Assembly: GCA_034096865.1 (NCBI GenBank)
Contig: JAWQFJ010012369.1
Coordinates: forward strand, 7,501 to 20,605
Length of the DNA stretch: 13,105 nucleotides
Direction of reading: 5' to 3'
Origin: Theodoxus fluviatilis
Lineage: Eukaryota > Mollusca > Gastropoda > Cycloneritida > Neritidae
Notes under the pieces: generated by a model
What the model was told of the DNA's origin: nothing
Database searches by the model: none
Seen by the model: only the letters and a program-made list of their open reading frames with translations
Part shown: piece by piece, positions 1-12,559 of the stretch
Layout: every line of letters starts with the position of its first letter
How positions within the stretch are numbered: position 1 is the stretch's first letter
Made by a program: the position numbers and the translations under genes

Positions 1-45
<45 letters not shown>

Positions 46-567
46 TTACTACTGCTACTACTACAGCTACTACTACTACTTCTACTACTACTGCTATTAC
101 TACTACTACTTCTACAACAAATGCTACCACTTATACTACTGCCACAACAACTACCTATACTACTACTATAACGACCAATAATACCACAACTACTACTATT
201 TCCACTACTACAACTACTACTATTTCCACTACTAGAACAACTACTATTTCCACTACAACAACTACTACTATTTTCACTACAACAACTACTACTATTTCCA
301 CTACAACAACTACTATTATTTCCACTACTAGAACAACTACTATTTCCACTACAACAACCACTACTATTTCCACTACAACAACTACTACTATTTCCACTAC
401 AACAACTACTATTATTTCCACTACTAGAACAACTACTATTTCCACTACAACAACCAACCACTACTATTTCCACTACTACTACTACTACAATAACTACTAC
501 TACTACAACTACCACTACTATTACTACAACTACTACTACAACTACTACAACTACTACTACAACTACT
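1..567. repeat. Degenerate CTA/ACT trinucleotide array
   Basis: Nearly pure CTA/ACT/TAC triplets at the left edge (about 1-60) degrade into longer units in which runs of ACT and ACA triplets alternate with ATT-TCC, repeated roughly every 24-40 bases between about 190 and 480, then return to ACT/ACA triplets up to about 567. One strand reads as poly-Thr with Ile-Ser breaks and the other as poly-Val with Glu-Ile breaks, because every period is a multiple of three. I see no start context, splice sites or non-repetitive domain, so I treat it as a satellite in intergenic or intronic DNA rather than a mucin-like coding repeat. The array runs off the left edge. Confidence 0.9.
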
Positions 568-1124
568 AAAAGTGTACCATATCCAAGTGCAGACCTTGTG
601 CTGAGGGTTTGTACCTTTGTTTCCCCCTGACCCCTGGAACACTTATGTAGATCATGTCCTCTTCATGAAAGATTGCTGGCTGGTCTGTAGATTGCTACAT
701 CTACGGTATGCTGCCAATGCAGGCTACTGTGGTAACTTTTTGCCTGACCTGCCCAGGAGCAGGTAGACTCAGTTGTCATCTGCCTCTCGGGCAAAACCAC
801 CATCCAATCAACCACCTACGTTTTTACAAAGTACTGTGTGAAGAACTTAATGTCTATACTTTATTAGTATGCCTCACCACACTGAACATGATAGCTAGTT
901 GCAAGGCATGACAGATACAGTTACATCTCTTACATTTGGTTGCGACAAGCTTAAGTTTCTAGCTTGGTATTCAGTCTGTAATTGAGGGAGAAGATCCTGA
1001 AGGTTTCCCGCAGGGTAGGTAGCTGTGTTCACCACACTCCCATGACAAGTTGTCCTGGGAATTGGGCAGCTGCGACTATTTTTCCTGTACTGGTGGTATT
1101 GTAGCACAACACAAATTTGTCCTT
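568..1124. other. Unannotated stretch, probable katanin intron
   Basis: About 560 bases of mixed-composition sequence with no long open frame, recognisable protein fragment, tRNA-like structure or repeat. The katanin exon expected just before the Walker A exon was looked for here and is not present, so it must lie left of the window. The last bases grade into a degenerate copy of the minisatellite unit (a tag-GGC at 1127-1132). Confidence 0.6.
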
Positions 1125-2515
1125 GGTAGGGCACACTGTCGGCACCAGTTTATGCCAATATCTTTTTGTAGGGCGTGCTGATGGCACTACAGTGTATGCT
1201 ACTAATATCTTTTTGTAGGGCGTGCTGATGGCACTACAGTCTATGCTACCAATATCTTGTTGTAGGGCATGCTGATGGCACTACAGTCTATGCTACCAAT
1301 ATCTTGTTGTAGGGCATGCTGATGGCACTACAGTCTATGCTACCAATATCTTGTTGTAGGGCATGCTGATGGCACTACAGTCTATGCTACCAATATCTTG
1401 TTGTAGGGCATGCTGATGGCACTACAGTCTATGCTACTAATATCTTTTTGTAGGGCGCGCTGATGGTAGCACTACAGTCTATGCTACCAATATCTTGTTG
1501 TAGGGCGTGTCACGTTAAAAATCCGAATCTAAAAATACATCCGAACAAGATACTGTCATTGGTCGATATGAATAGATCTGATGTCACTTTCGCGCCACTA
1601 GCTAATTTCGCCATGCTCATTGGACAGTTAGTTCGCGCCTTTCTACATTTGGATTTCAGAGGGTTTCCCAGGTCAATGGACGCTTTTCCCGATATCTATT
1701 AATAGTGGGGACGATTTTGTTGATCTCTGGCCACGTGTGAGTGTAACCGGATATGGCCAGCACCTACAGACTCCCCTTGGTAACGGCCGGCTGAACTGTG
1801 AAAATAGGTCAACCCCAGCAGAGGCCTGGAGTTCTCAGTTCATGCTGTCCAGAGTCGCAGATCGGATACTGGTAACGGCCGGTTTTACTTTGCAAAGAGG
1901 TCAACGCCAGCGTGGTCCTCTAAGTCTCTTGGTCGGATGAAGGAGCAGTCACACACAGTTGCGTCCCTTACTTTGGGATTTCCAGATCTATTTATGTCTC
2001 TTGTTCGGATGTATTTTTAGATTCGGATTTTTAACGTGACAGGGCATGCTGATGGCACTACAGTCTATGCTACCAATATCTTGTTGTAGGGCGTGCTGAT
2101 GGTAGCACTACAGTCAATGCTACCAATATCTTGTTGTAGGGCGTGCTGATGGTAGCACTACAGTCAATGCTATCAATATCTTGTTGTAGGGCGTGCTGAT
2201 GGTAGCACTACAGTCAATGCTACCAATATCTTGTTGGGCGTGCTGATGGCACTACAGTCTATGCTACCAATATCTTGTTGTAGGGCGTGCTGATGGTAGC
2301 ACTACAGTCAATGCTACCAATATCTTGTTGTTGGGCGTGCTGATGGCACTACAGTCTATGCTACCAATATCTTGTTGTAGGGCGTGCTGATGGCACTACA
2401 ACTACCAATATCTCTCTGTAGGGCGTGCTGATGGCACTACAGTGTATGCTACCAATATCTTGATGTAGGGCGTGCTGATGGCACTACAGTGTATGCTACC
2501 AATATCTTGTTGTAG
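1125..2515 (+). repeat. 47-50 bp minisatellite made of copies of the katanin 3' splice site
   Basis: There are 17 clear units. The GGC that follows the tag in each starts at 1172, 1219, 1266, 1313, 1360, 1407, 1454, 1504 (repeated at 2043 across the inserted MITE), 2090, 2140, 2190, 2237, 2284, 2334, 2381, 2422 and 2469. A degenerate unit precedes them at 1130. Each unit carries the pyrimidine-rich stretch tatcttgttgtag followed by GGCGTGCTGATGG, which equals the real intron end and first 13 exon bases at 2503-2528, then a spacer with cactacag. Spacings are 47, 50 and once 41. The units at 2237 and 2334 have lost the AG. The array stops exactly at the real exon, so the unit evidently came from that junction. 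Confidence 0.93.
1509..2040. mobile_element. MITE with 45-bp terminal inverted repeats, nested in the splice-site array
   Basis: The left end, beginning GTCACGTTAAAAATCC (1509-1553), is the reverse complement of the right end (1996-2040) over 45 bases with one mismatch. The flanks are AGGGCGT on the left (1502-1508) and AGGGCAT on the right (2041-2047). That fits a target duplication of about 7 bp with one change, although the flank is itself repeated DNA, so the length is uncertain. There is no transposase frame. The interior holds a diverged direct repeat, seen as two copies of ggtaacggccgg about 90 bases apart, each followed by aggtcaac and ccag. The TIR-only structure marks it as a non-autonomous DNA transposon; I cannot name the superfamily. 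Confidence 0.88.
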
Positions 2516-4793
<2,278 letters not shown>

Positions 4794-5123
4794 GTATTGC
4801 AGGGTTCGTACAGGTCATGGAAAACCTGGAAAGTCATGGAATTTGATTTTTCATTTTCCAGGCCTGGAAAGTCATGGAATTTCAACTTAGGTCATGGAAA
4901 GTCATGGAATTTAAGAAAGAAAAAAAGACGTTTTCTAGGCTGTGCTTCGCGCGATACTCTCAATCTAATTTTAAACACTGAGCACGTCAGGAAAACGTGC
5001 CCTTGCATCCCATTGGTTAATTCTGAAGGCTCGTGTGCCTTCTGCTTCCTGATTGGTTCTTTGGCTAGGTGACCTCGTTTCATTTCCACGCCGGTCCGGT
5101 CAGTTGGTTCAAACGAGGACAGA

Positions 5124-5807
5124 GTGAAAAGAGCTTGTTTTGTTTGTGGTGCAGTGTTTCTTTGGACAGGAGACCCTGAATACCGTGAGTGGGTCATGCG
5201 AGCGAGAGTGGATGGGATGGCAAAGTGCCGATTTTGTGAAAAAGACTTTGATGTATCCAACATGGGAGCGGCAGCGTTGAAAAGCCACATGAAAGGTGTC
5301 GCGCACCAGGCGCGTGCTAAAAAACACCAAGAAGAAAAGAGCAAACGTCAAACACGAATATCAGATTTTGTTCAAACTGCAAAAAATGCTGAGACAGAGA
5401 GTGCTTCAAAGGTGGTGGTTCCAGCTGGCGCTGCTACGCCGGTCGAAACTAGGCCTGCACCCACTGGCAGTGGCAGTAGATCTACTGGGATTGACACTTT
5501 CTTGACAACAGAGGACACACTGAAAGCAGAAATTTTGTGGACTTTGAAAATGGTCATCTCCCACTTCTCATTCTCCAGTACCAAAGGAATGAACGAGCTG
5601 TTCCGTCGCATGTTTCCCGACAGTGTCATCGCCTCCAAGTTTGCCTTGAGTGAAAGCAAAGCCCGGTACTTGACAACTTTTGGTCTGGGGCCACATTTCT
5701 TAGACATGCTCAAGGCAAAGGCCCGGTCTTCTGATTCTCTGGTGCTGCTCTTTGATGAGTCCCTGAATGCTGAACTTCAGAAGAAACAGCTGGATATCCA
5801 TGTCTGA
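5124..5807 (+). pseudogene. Truncated BED-finger hAT-like transposase (N-terminal fragment)
   Basis: An open frame of 227 codons begins at a GTG with no upstream ATG. Only about codon 19 onward (EYREWVMRARVDGMAKCRFC) looks like real protein. It holds a BED-type zinc finger (C35-x2-C38, H55, H61, with the recognisable FDVSNMG and ALKSHMKG). A basic linker follows, then a region ending LLFDESLNAELQKKQLDIHV, in which D211 would be the first catalytic acid of the RNase H-like fold. Full transposases of this kind run several hundred residues further; here TGA follows DIHV and the rest is missing. Compared with the copy at 9847, a 43-bp deletion near 5166 removed the natural start (ATG then PGKCRFQDTW). 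It is therefore dead at both ends and probably mobilised in trans, if at all. Confidence 0.85.
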
Positions 5808-7125
5808 TTTTGCTATTTACCATTTGGCGCTGGATCGAAATGGCGACCGCATGTCTGTTTCAAAATGTTGCTGTTTCTAATGTAATTTGGTCAAATATAG
5901 TTCTGGTTTAATTAGAATAGCTTAAATATATGATATTCATTTCTAAGCCAGTTCGAAGACATTAGCGCCATTTCGGTAAATAGCATGACCGTCAAAATCA
6001 CACAATGGCGAGTAAGAGCGTGACGGCGCAGATGCGATTTTGACGGACAAATCAGCTGAAATCGGTTAGTTTATTGGGGTTTTTGTTTCAGTTTATGCTA
6101 GAACAATCATTTAGGAAGATATTTATTGCAATATTTTGCACATATTGGAAAAAGTATTGTAGAACTCGGGACCTTCAGCGAGTGCTAAATAGACGCCGCA
6201 CGCGATGTTCGAAGAAATTTCATCAGACCGGAAGTGGCCGTCGGTTCGATAGAATCCACTTTTTCTAGGATTCGCACATATCAATAACACAAAATACCAA
6301 TGTAACATGAAAGATGAAAGTCTTTCTGAGTTGTCTAATTTTTAAAACTAGTGGTAGGATTCCGTGGTAATTTGTATCAAATCTTTGCGCTACTACAGTA
6401 TTAGCCAAAATGCACTCGGCAATACCACTTCACTTTCATGGCTAATTGTGGACAATCCACAAAATATTGTGAATAAAAACTAGAATGAAAGTTGTTTATA
6501 AAGCAGAAGGTTTCAAGAACATGTCGTGTAGTTTTGTGTTATTCCGTCTTATTTCCGCTGAGAACATACAAGCCGATTACGTAAAAAAACACCCTCCGCC
6601 ACTACCGACTCGCGGTGGCTCGACGGAGTTTGCATTTCGCAACTCAGGTTGGTCTCTTCTAAACACTCGTCCGTCGAAGTTTCTCATTTGATCAAGTTGA
6701 AACTTTACTACTCATTAGAGAAAAGATTGCTCTTTCGTTCGGTGTATGTTTTAACTTCCGGTGAAAATCGAAAGACGAGTTATGGATGAAAGTTCGAACG
6801 TCATCGGACATTTTGTTAAAATTTGCTCACTCCCGCTTTTCCGATCAATTTCATACAGACACCCTCGGATTCTACAATATTTCCCCCTTCCACCGCTATA
6901 TTCGATGTTAATGTACGATGAATCTACTTTTTGTTTAGCGCTCGGATTGTGCGCTTGAAGGGAGAAAACAGGCGGAAATTTTCCACCTGTTTGTGTGTAC
7001 ATCGGACCGCAACGGCGTTGTGTAGACGCGTGCTCGATTACCACATTCAGCGGGCGTTAATCGTTGAAGCACCAGACAATTTGGGACAAAAGTATCATCA
7101 TTTTAAGGAGTACTTGTTTGAAAGT
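5805..7125. other. Unassigned internal DNA of the hAT-like element
   Basis: About 1.3 kb lies between the broken transposase and the conserved right end. It is absent from the sister copy at 9468-10333. No recognisable protein or RNA is seen on either strand. Its left 200 bases form an imperfect fold-back: tgattttg, gctatttacc and a tggcgct block (5805-5833) recur inverted at about 5966-6002. A further gtcaaaatc / gattttgac pair lies at 5993-6001 and 6036-6044. It could be a nested element, captured host DNA, or the diverged remainder of a longer parent transposon. Confidence 0.55.
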
Positions 7126-7363
7126 TTTCTGCATTTGTCAGTTTTTGAATCAATCTGCTGTAAAAATAATAAAAAGAATTAGATTTTTTTTTTTACAACG
7201 GGTGTATTGTGCGTGAGTTTGGTCGTGCGCCATACACTTTTCTCTTTAAAATTGTCATGTATCACAGTACGCTAGGTCATGGAAAATGTTGTTGAAGGTC
7301 ATGGAAAGTCATGGAAAAGTCATGGAATTTTGTATCTAAAAACCTGTACGAACCCTGGTATTG

Positions 7364-8468
<1,105 letters not shown>

Positions 8469-9081
8469 ATGATGATGATGATGTCCACTTGTATGGCGCA
8501 CATATCCATGCTGGCAGCATGCTCAAGGCGCAGGAGATTGGGGGGAAGGGAGAAAAAGTTAACAAAACAGAGACTGGTGCACAGTCTTTCAGTCAGGTAT
8601 GTCCTTTCATTTGAGACTATGTACACAGATCCCAAGTCAGAAAAGGTGAGTCTTCAGAGTGCTCTTGAAGTCCTCTAGTGACTTCGCTTCTCGCATGTTT
8701 TGGAGGAGCGCATTCCACAGGGTTGGACCACAGTAGGAGAACGAGCGGCGACCCAAGCGCTTCCCTATGTGGCCGGCCCTACTGGGTGGAGCCAGCAGTG
8801 ACTGGGAAGCAGAGCGAAGACATCTGGGGGGGTTGTAGAGAGGGATGATGTCTCTGAGGTACTGGGGGAAAGTCGGATCGTGCACACGCTTATAGCACAG
8901 GGAGAGCACCTTGTGGTCGACTCTCTTCATGACTGGGAGCCAATGGAGCTTGCGGAGGACTGGAGTGATGTGGTCGGTCTTTTTTGTCCTAGACACAATC
9001 CTTGCCGCCGTGTTCAGAACACGCTGGAGTCGGTCGAGCTGCTGGACAGGGAGGCCCCAAAGACAGCCGTTGGCATAGTCA
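8469..9081 (-). mobile_element. 5'-truncated LINE (L2/CR1-like), minus strand, inserted in the minisatellite
   Basis: On the minus strand the insertion reads reverse transcriptase C-terminus, stop, about 150 bases of 3' UTR, then a gcgccatacaag motif and a (CAT)n tail with no poly(A). Short microsatellite tails next to a GCGC-TATA-CAA type motif are familiar from L2/CR1-type LINEs. The flanking minisatellite sequence ATGGATG occurs on both sides (8462-8468 and 9082-9088) and reads as a target-site duplication. The element is cut off at its 5' end inside the RT frame, the usual outcome of target-primed reverse transcription. Confidence 0.88.
8637..9080 (-). pseudogene. LINE reverse transcriptase C-terminal fragment
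   Basis: The minus-strand frame is open from the truncation point (9080) to TGA at 8637, 147 codons without a start codon. It reads DYANGCLWGLPVQQLDRLQR, then VLNTAARIV, HITPVLRKLHWLPV, a KVLSLCYKRVHD segment, YLRDIIPLYNP, LRSASQSLLAPPSR, GPTLWNALLQNMREAKSLED and FKSTLKTHLF. These are the hallmark C-terminal blocks following the catalytic domain in non-LTR reverse transcriptases of the L2/CR1 group. There are no stops or frameshifts, so the insertion is fairly young. It lacks the endonuclease and catalytic YADD region and cannot be functional. Confidence 0.9.
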
Positions 9082-9467
9082 ATGGATGGGCCTTTCTCTG
9101 TCCTCTGTATCTAGTGTGAGCTCTGAGCATTCCTGGCCCTTGCCAAGTGATGGATTGGCCTTTCTCTGTCCTCTGTATCTAGTGTGAGCTCTGAGCATTC
9201 CTGGCCCTTGCCAAGTGATGGATGGGCCTTTCTCTGTCCTCTGTATCTAGTGTGAGCTCTGAGCATTCCTGGCCCTTGCCAAGTGATGGATGGGCCTTTC
9301 TCTGTCCTCTGTATCTAATGTGAGCTCTGAGCATTCCTGGCCCTTGCCAAGTGATGGATGGGCCTTTCTCTGTCCTCTGTATCTAGTGTGAGCTCTGAGC
9401 ATTCCCGGCCCTTGCCAAGTGATGGATGGGCCTTTCTCTGTCCTCTGTATCTAGTGTGAGCTCTGAG
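9082..9467 (+). repeat. 68-bp minisatellite, second block (5 units plus part)
   Basis: The same unit as at 8186-8468 resumes immediately after the LINE, with gatgg starts at 9149, 9217, 9285, 9353 and 9421. The last unit is cut after ctctgag by the hAT-like copy. The unit at 9285 carries the ctaatg variant and the one at 9353 the cccgg variant. Confidence 0.94.
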
Positions 9468-10333
9468 CAGGGTTCGTACAGGTCATGGAAAACCTGGAAA
9501 GTCATGGAATTGGATTTGTCATTTTCCAGGCCTGGAAAATCATGGAATTTCAATTTAAGTCATGTAAAGTCACGGAATTTAATAAATAAAGAAAAAAAAA
9601 GTTTTCTAGGCTGTGTTTTGCGCGATACTCTCAATCTATTTTTACACGCTGCGAACGACAGGAAAACGAGCCCTTGCATCCCATTGGTTAATTTTGAAGG
9701 CTCGTTTGTCTTCTGCTTCCTGATTGGATCTTTGGCTAGGTGACCTGGTTTCATTTCCACGCCGGTCGGGTCAGTTGGTTCAAACAAGGAGAAAGTGAAA
9801 AGAGCTTGTTTTGTTTATGGTGCAGTGTTTCTTTGAGATTATCATCATGCCAGGAAAGTGTCGATTTCAAGACACTTGGACACAGACGAAAAATACCGTG
9901 AGTGGGTCATGCGAGTGAAACTAAATGGGATGGCAAAGTGCCGATTTTGTGAAAAAGAGTTTGATGTGTCCAACATGGGAGAGCAGCCTTGAAAAGCCAC
10001 ATAAAAGGTGTTGCGCACTATTTCAAATTACTGGATTTTTACAATTAAATTAAGAAAGATTTGAAAAAGATGAAAGTAATGTCCATTCTTGATTTGTTTG
10101 TTAACTTGAATTTGTCAGTTTTTGAATCAATCTGCTGTAAAATATAATAAAAAGAATTATAACTTTTTTTACAACGGGTGTATTGTGCGTGAGTTTGGTC
10201 GAGCGCCATACACTTTTCTCTTTAAAACTGCCATGTATCACAGAACGCTAAGTCATGGAAAATGTTATTGAGGCTCATGGAAAGTCATGGAAAAGTCATG
10301 GAATTTTGTATCTAAAAACCTGTACGAACCCTG
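9468..10333 (+). mobile_element. Internally deleted copy of the hAT-like transposon, 866 bp
   Basis: It carries the same 16-bp inverted ends (CAGGGTTCGTACAGGT) and subterminal gtcatgg repeats as the element at 4800-7357. It is flanked by a perfect 6-bp repeat TCTGAG (9462-9467, 10334-10339) made from the interrupted minisatellite unit. Removing the element plus one repeat restores an exact 68-bp unit, which confirms the boundaries and the 6-bp duplication. It keeps the 5' leader and about 170 bases of transposase start, then jumps to the right end. Its right end shares the segment starting atttgtcagtttttgaatc with the larger copy. Confidence 0.92.
9847..10018 (+). pseudogene. Transposase 5' remnant in the deleted hAT-like copy
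   Basis: Begins with ATG then PGKCRFQDTW, which looks like the natural start of this transposase family. A one-base frame change then occurs before KYREWVMRVKLNGMAKCRFC, followed by EKEFDVSNMG. A second one-base loss just after NMG turns the frame to stop (TGA in agcctTGAaaag). The remnant stops at about the second His of the BED finger, where the internal deletion starts. Comparison with 5124-5807 shows that each copy retains a part the other has lost. Confidence 0.82.
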
Positions 10334-12174
10334 TCTGAGCATTCCTGTCCCTTGCCAAGTGATGGTTGGGCCTTTCTCTGTCCTCTGTATCTAGTGTGAG
10401 CTCTGAGCATTCCTGTCCCTTGCCAAGTGATGGATGGGCCTTTCTCTGTCCTCTGTATCTAGTGTGAGCTCTGAGCATTCCTGTCCCTTGCCAAGTGATG
10501 GATGGGCCTTTCTCTGTCCTCTGTATCTAGTGTGAGCTCTGAGCATTCCTGTCCCTTGCCAAGTGATGGATGGGACTCTCTCTGTCCTCTGTATCTAGTG
10601 TGAGCTCTGAGCATTCCTGGCCCTTGCCAAGTGATGGATGGGCCTTTCTCTGTCCTCTGTATCTAGTGTGAGCTCTGAGCATTCCTGGCCCTTGCCAAGT
10701 AATGGATGGGCCTTTCTCTGTCCTCTGTATCTAGTGTGAGCTCTGAGCATTCCTGGCCCTTGCCAAGTAAAGGATGGGCCTTTCTCTGTCCTCTGTATCT
10801 AGTGTGAGCTCTGAGCATTCCTGGCTCTTGCCAAGTGATGGATGGGCCTTTCTCTGTCCTCTGTATCTAGTGTGAGCTCTGAGCATTCCTGTCCCTTGCC
10901 AAGTGATGGATGGGCCTTTCTCTGTCCTCAGTATCTAGTGTGAGCTCTGAGCATTCCTGTCCCTTGCCAAGTGATGGATGGGCCTTTCTCTGTCCTCTGT
11001 ATCTAGTGTGAGCTCTGAGCATTCCTGGCCCTTGCCAAGTGATGGATGGGCCTTTCTCTGTATCTAGTGTGAGCTCTGAGCATTCCTGGCCCTTGCCAAG
11101 TGATGGATGGGCCTTTCTCTGTCCTCTGTATCTAGTGTGAGCTCTGAGCATTCCTGGCCCTTGCCAAGCGATGGATGGGCCTTTCTCTGTCCTCTGTATC
11201 TAGTGTGAGCTCTGAGCATTCCTGGCCCTTGCCAAGTGATGGATGGGCCTTTCTCTGTCCTCTGTATCTAATGTGAGCTCTGAGCATTCCTGGCCCTTGC
11301 CAAGTGATGGATGGGCCTTTCTCTGTCCTCTGTATCTAATGTGAGCTCTGAGCATTCCTGGCCCTTGCCAAGTGATGGATGGGCCTTTCTCTGTCCTCTG
11401 TATCTAGTGTGAGCTCTGAGCATTCCCGGCCCTTGCCAAGTGATGGATGGGCCTTTCTCTGTCCTCTGTATCTAGTGTGAGCTCTGAGCATTCCTGTCCC
11501 TTGCCAAGTGATGGATGGGCCTTTCTCTGTCCTCTGTATCTAGTGTGAGCTCTGAGCATTCCTGGCCCTTGCCAAGTGATGGATGGGCCTTTCTCTGTAT
11601 CTAGTGTGAGCTCTGAGCATTCCTGGCCCTTGCCAAGTGATGGATGGGCCTTTCTCTGTCCTCTGTATCTAGTGTGAGCTCTGAGCATTCCTGGCCCTTG
11701 CCAAGCGATGGATGGGCCTTTCTCTGTCCTCTGTATCTAGTGTGAGCTCTGAGCATTCCTGGCCCTTGCCAAGTGATGGATGGGCCTTTCTCTGTCCTCT
11801 GTATCTAATGTGAGCTCTGAGCATTCCTGGCCCTTGCCAAGTGATGGATGGGCCTTTCTCTGTCCTCTGTATCTAATGTGAGCTCTGAGCATTCCTGGCC
11901 CTTGCCAAGTGATGGATGGGCCTTTCTCTGTCCTCTGTATCTAGTGTGAGCTCTGAGCATTCCTGGCCCTTGCCAAGTGATGGATGGGCCTTTCTCTGTC
12001 CTCTGTATCTAGTGTGAGCTCTGAGCATTCCTGGCCCTTGCCAAGTGATGGATGGACCTTTCTCTGTCCTCTGTATCTAGTGTGAGCTCTGAGCATTCCT
12101 GGCCCTTGCCAAGTGATGGATGGGCCTTTCTCTGTCCTCTGTATCTAGTGTGAGCTCTGAGCATTCCTGGCCCC
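10334..12174 (+). repeat. 68-bp minisatellite, third block (about 27 units), with a 537-bp higher-order period
   Basis: Gatgg starts run from 10361 to 12115, which equals 24 units of 68 bp plus two of 61 bp. The two short units (starting 11041 and 11578) have lost 7 bases around cctctgt. The variants line up 537 bp apart: short unit 11041/11578, aagCgatgg 11169/11706, and paired ctaatg units 11238+11306 / 11775+11843. This shows that an 8-unit block was duplicated as a whole (about 10905-11441 and 11442-11978). The array ends inside a unit at about 12174. A stop (TGA or TAG) occurs in every unit in at least one frame on the plus strand; open minus-strand frames through it are repeat artefacts. 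Confidence 0.94.
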
Positions 12175-12187
12175 AAGCACACATCCC

Positions 12188-12300
12188 CCCACCCCCATTC
12201 TACTCACACCACCCCCACCCCCATTCTACTCACACCACCCCCACCCCCATTCTACTCACACCACCCCCACCCCCATTCTACTCACACCACCCCACCCCAC
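12188..12300. repeat. 26-bp C-rich minisatellite
   Basis: Four copies of a unit containing attctactcacaccacccc, with attc at 12197, 12223, 12249 and 12275 (period 26). The strand is strongly asymmetric, nearly free of G. It follows the 68-bp array after a 13-base join and ends in ccaccccactcccagcccccc. Confidence 0.92.
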
Positions 12301-12559
12301 TCCCAGCCCCCCAAAGAAGAAGAAAAAATAAAAGTGTAGAAAGGAAGGTATCATTGTCACTTATAAACAGTTTGGAATCATTATGTTCCTTTCATTTTGT
12401 TGTTGTTGTGAAAATGTATGCACCATTAGAATCACTTTGTAATTCTGTACCTTGATTGTTACACAAAGAATGAAAAGTTGGCAGCAGAGATGACTATTCT
12501 ATTTGGAAAGCATCAAAGTAGTTGTTTCACTCATTGAGGGATAAATGGATACATGCGTG
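12301..12559. other. Short unique stretch between satellites
   Basis: About 260 bases of AT-rich sequence with a small purine run (aaagaagaagaaaaaataaa near 12310) and no gene, splice-flanked open segment or transposon end that I can recognise. Confidence 0.6.

Larger units (their letters stand above)
4800..7357 (+). mobile_element. hAT-like DNA transposon, 2558 bp, with 16-bp TIRs and 6-bp TSD
   Basis: The terminal inverted repeats are CAGGGTTCGTACAGGT at 4800-4815 and its complement at 7342-7357. They are flanked by a perfect direct repeat GTATTG (4794-4799 and 7358-7363). Just inside each end are clustered subterminal motifs of the type gtcatggaaa and gtcatggaattt, likely transposase-binding repeats. 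The left third encodes the N-terminal part of a BED-finger transposase. The right about 230 bases (from 7126) match the right end of the second copy at 9468-10333. Between them, 5805-7125 is unrelated to that copy. The transposase fits hAT-type proteins, but canonical hAT duplications are 8 bp, so I keep the superfamily as hAT-like. Confidence 0.88.

Noticed and set aside
1..567. A threonine-rich (mucin-like) or valine-rich coding repeat across the CTA array
   Set aside because: The long frames follow automatically from a three-base period. No start context, splice site, signal peptide or non-repeat domain adjoins them.
1125..2515. CRISPR array (regular repeats of about 47 bp)
   Set aside because: The units are contiguous without unique spacers, the unit is copied from a splice junction, and the host is eukaryotic.
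4892..5344. Minus-strand frame of 150 codons in the hAT-like element
   Set aside because: It is antisense to the transposase leader and zinc finger, and its open length reflects the coding strand opposite.
8469..8490. (GATGAT)n tract as an independent microsatellite
   Set aside because: It lies exactly at the 3' end of the minus-strand LINE and is better explained as that element's tail.
9420..12455. Many near-identical frames of 60-111 codons, such as those reading [20 protein letters not shown] or MGLSLSSVSSVSSE
   Set aside because: These are translations of the 68-bp repeat in frames that happen to lack stops; they have no independent evidence of coding.
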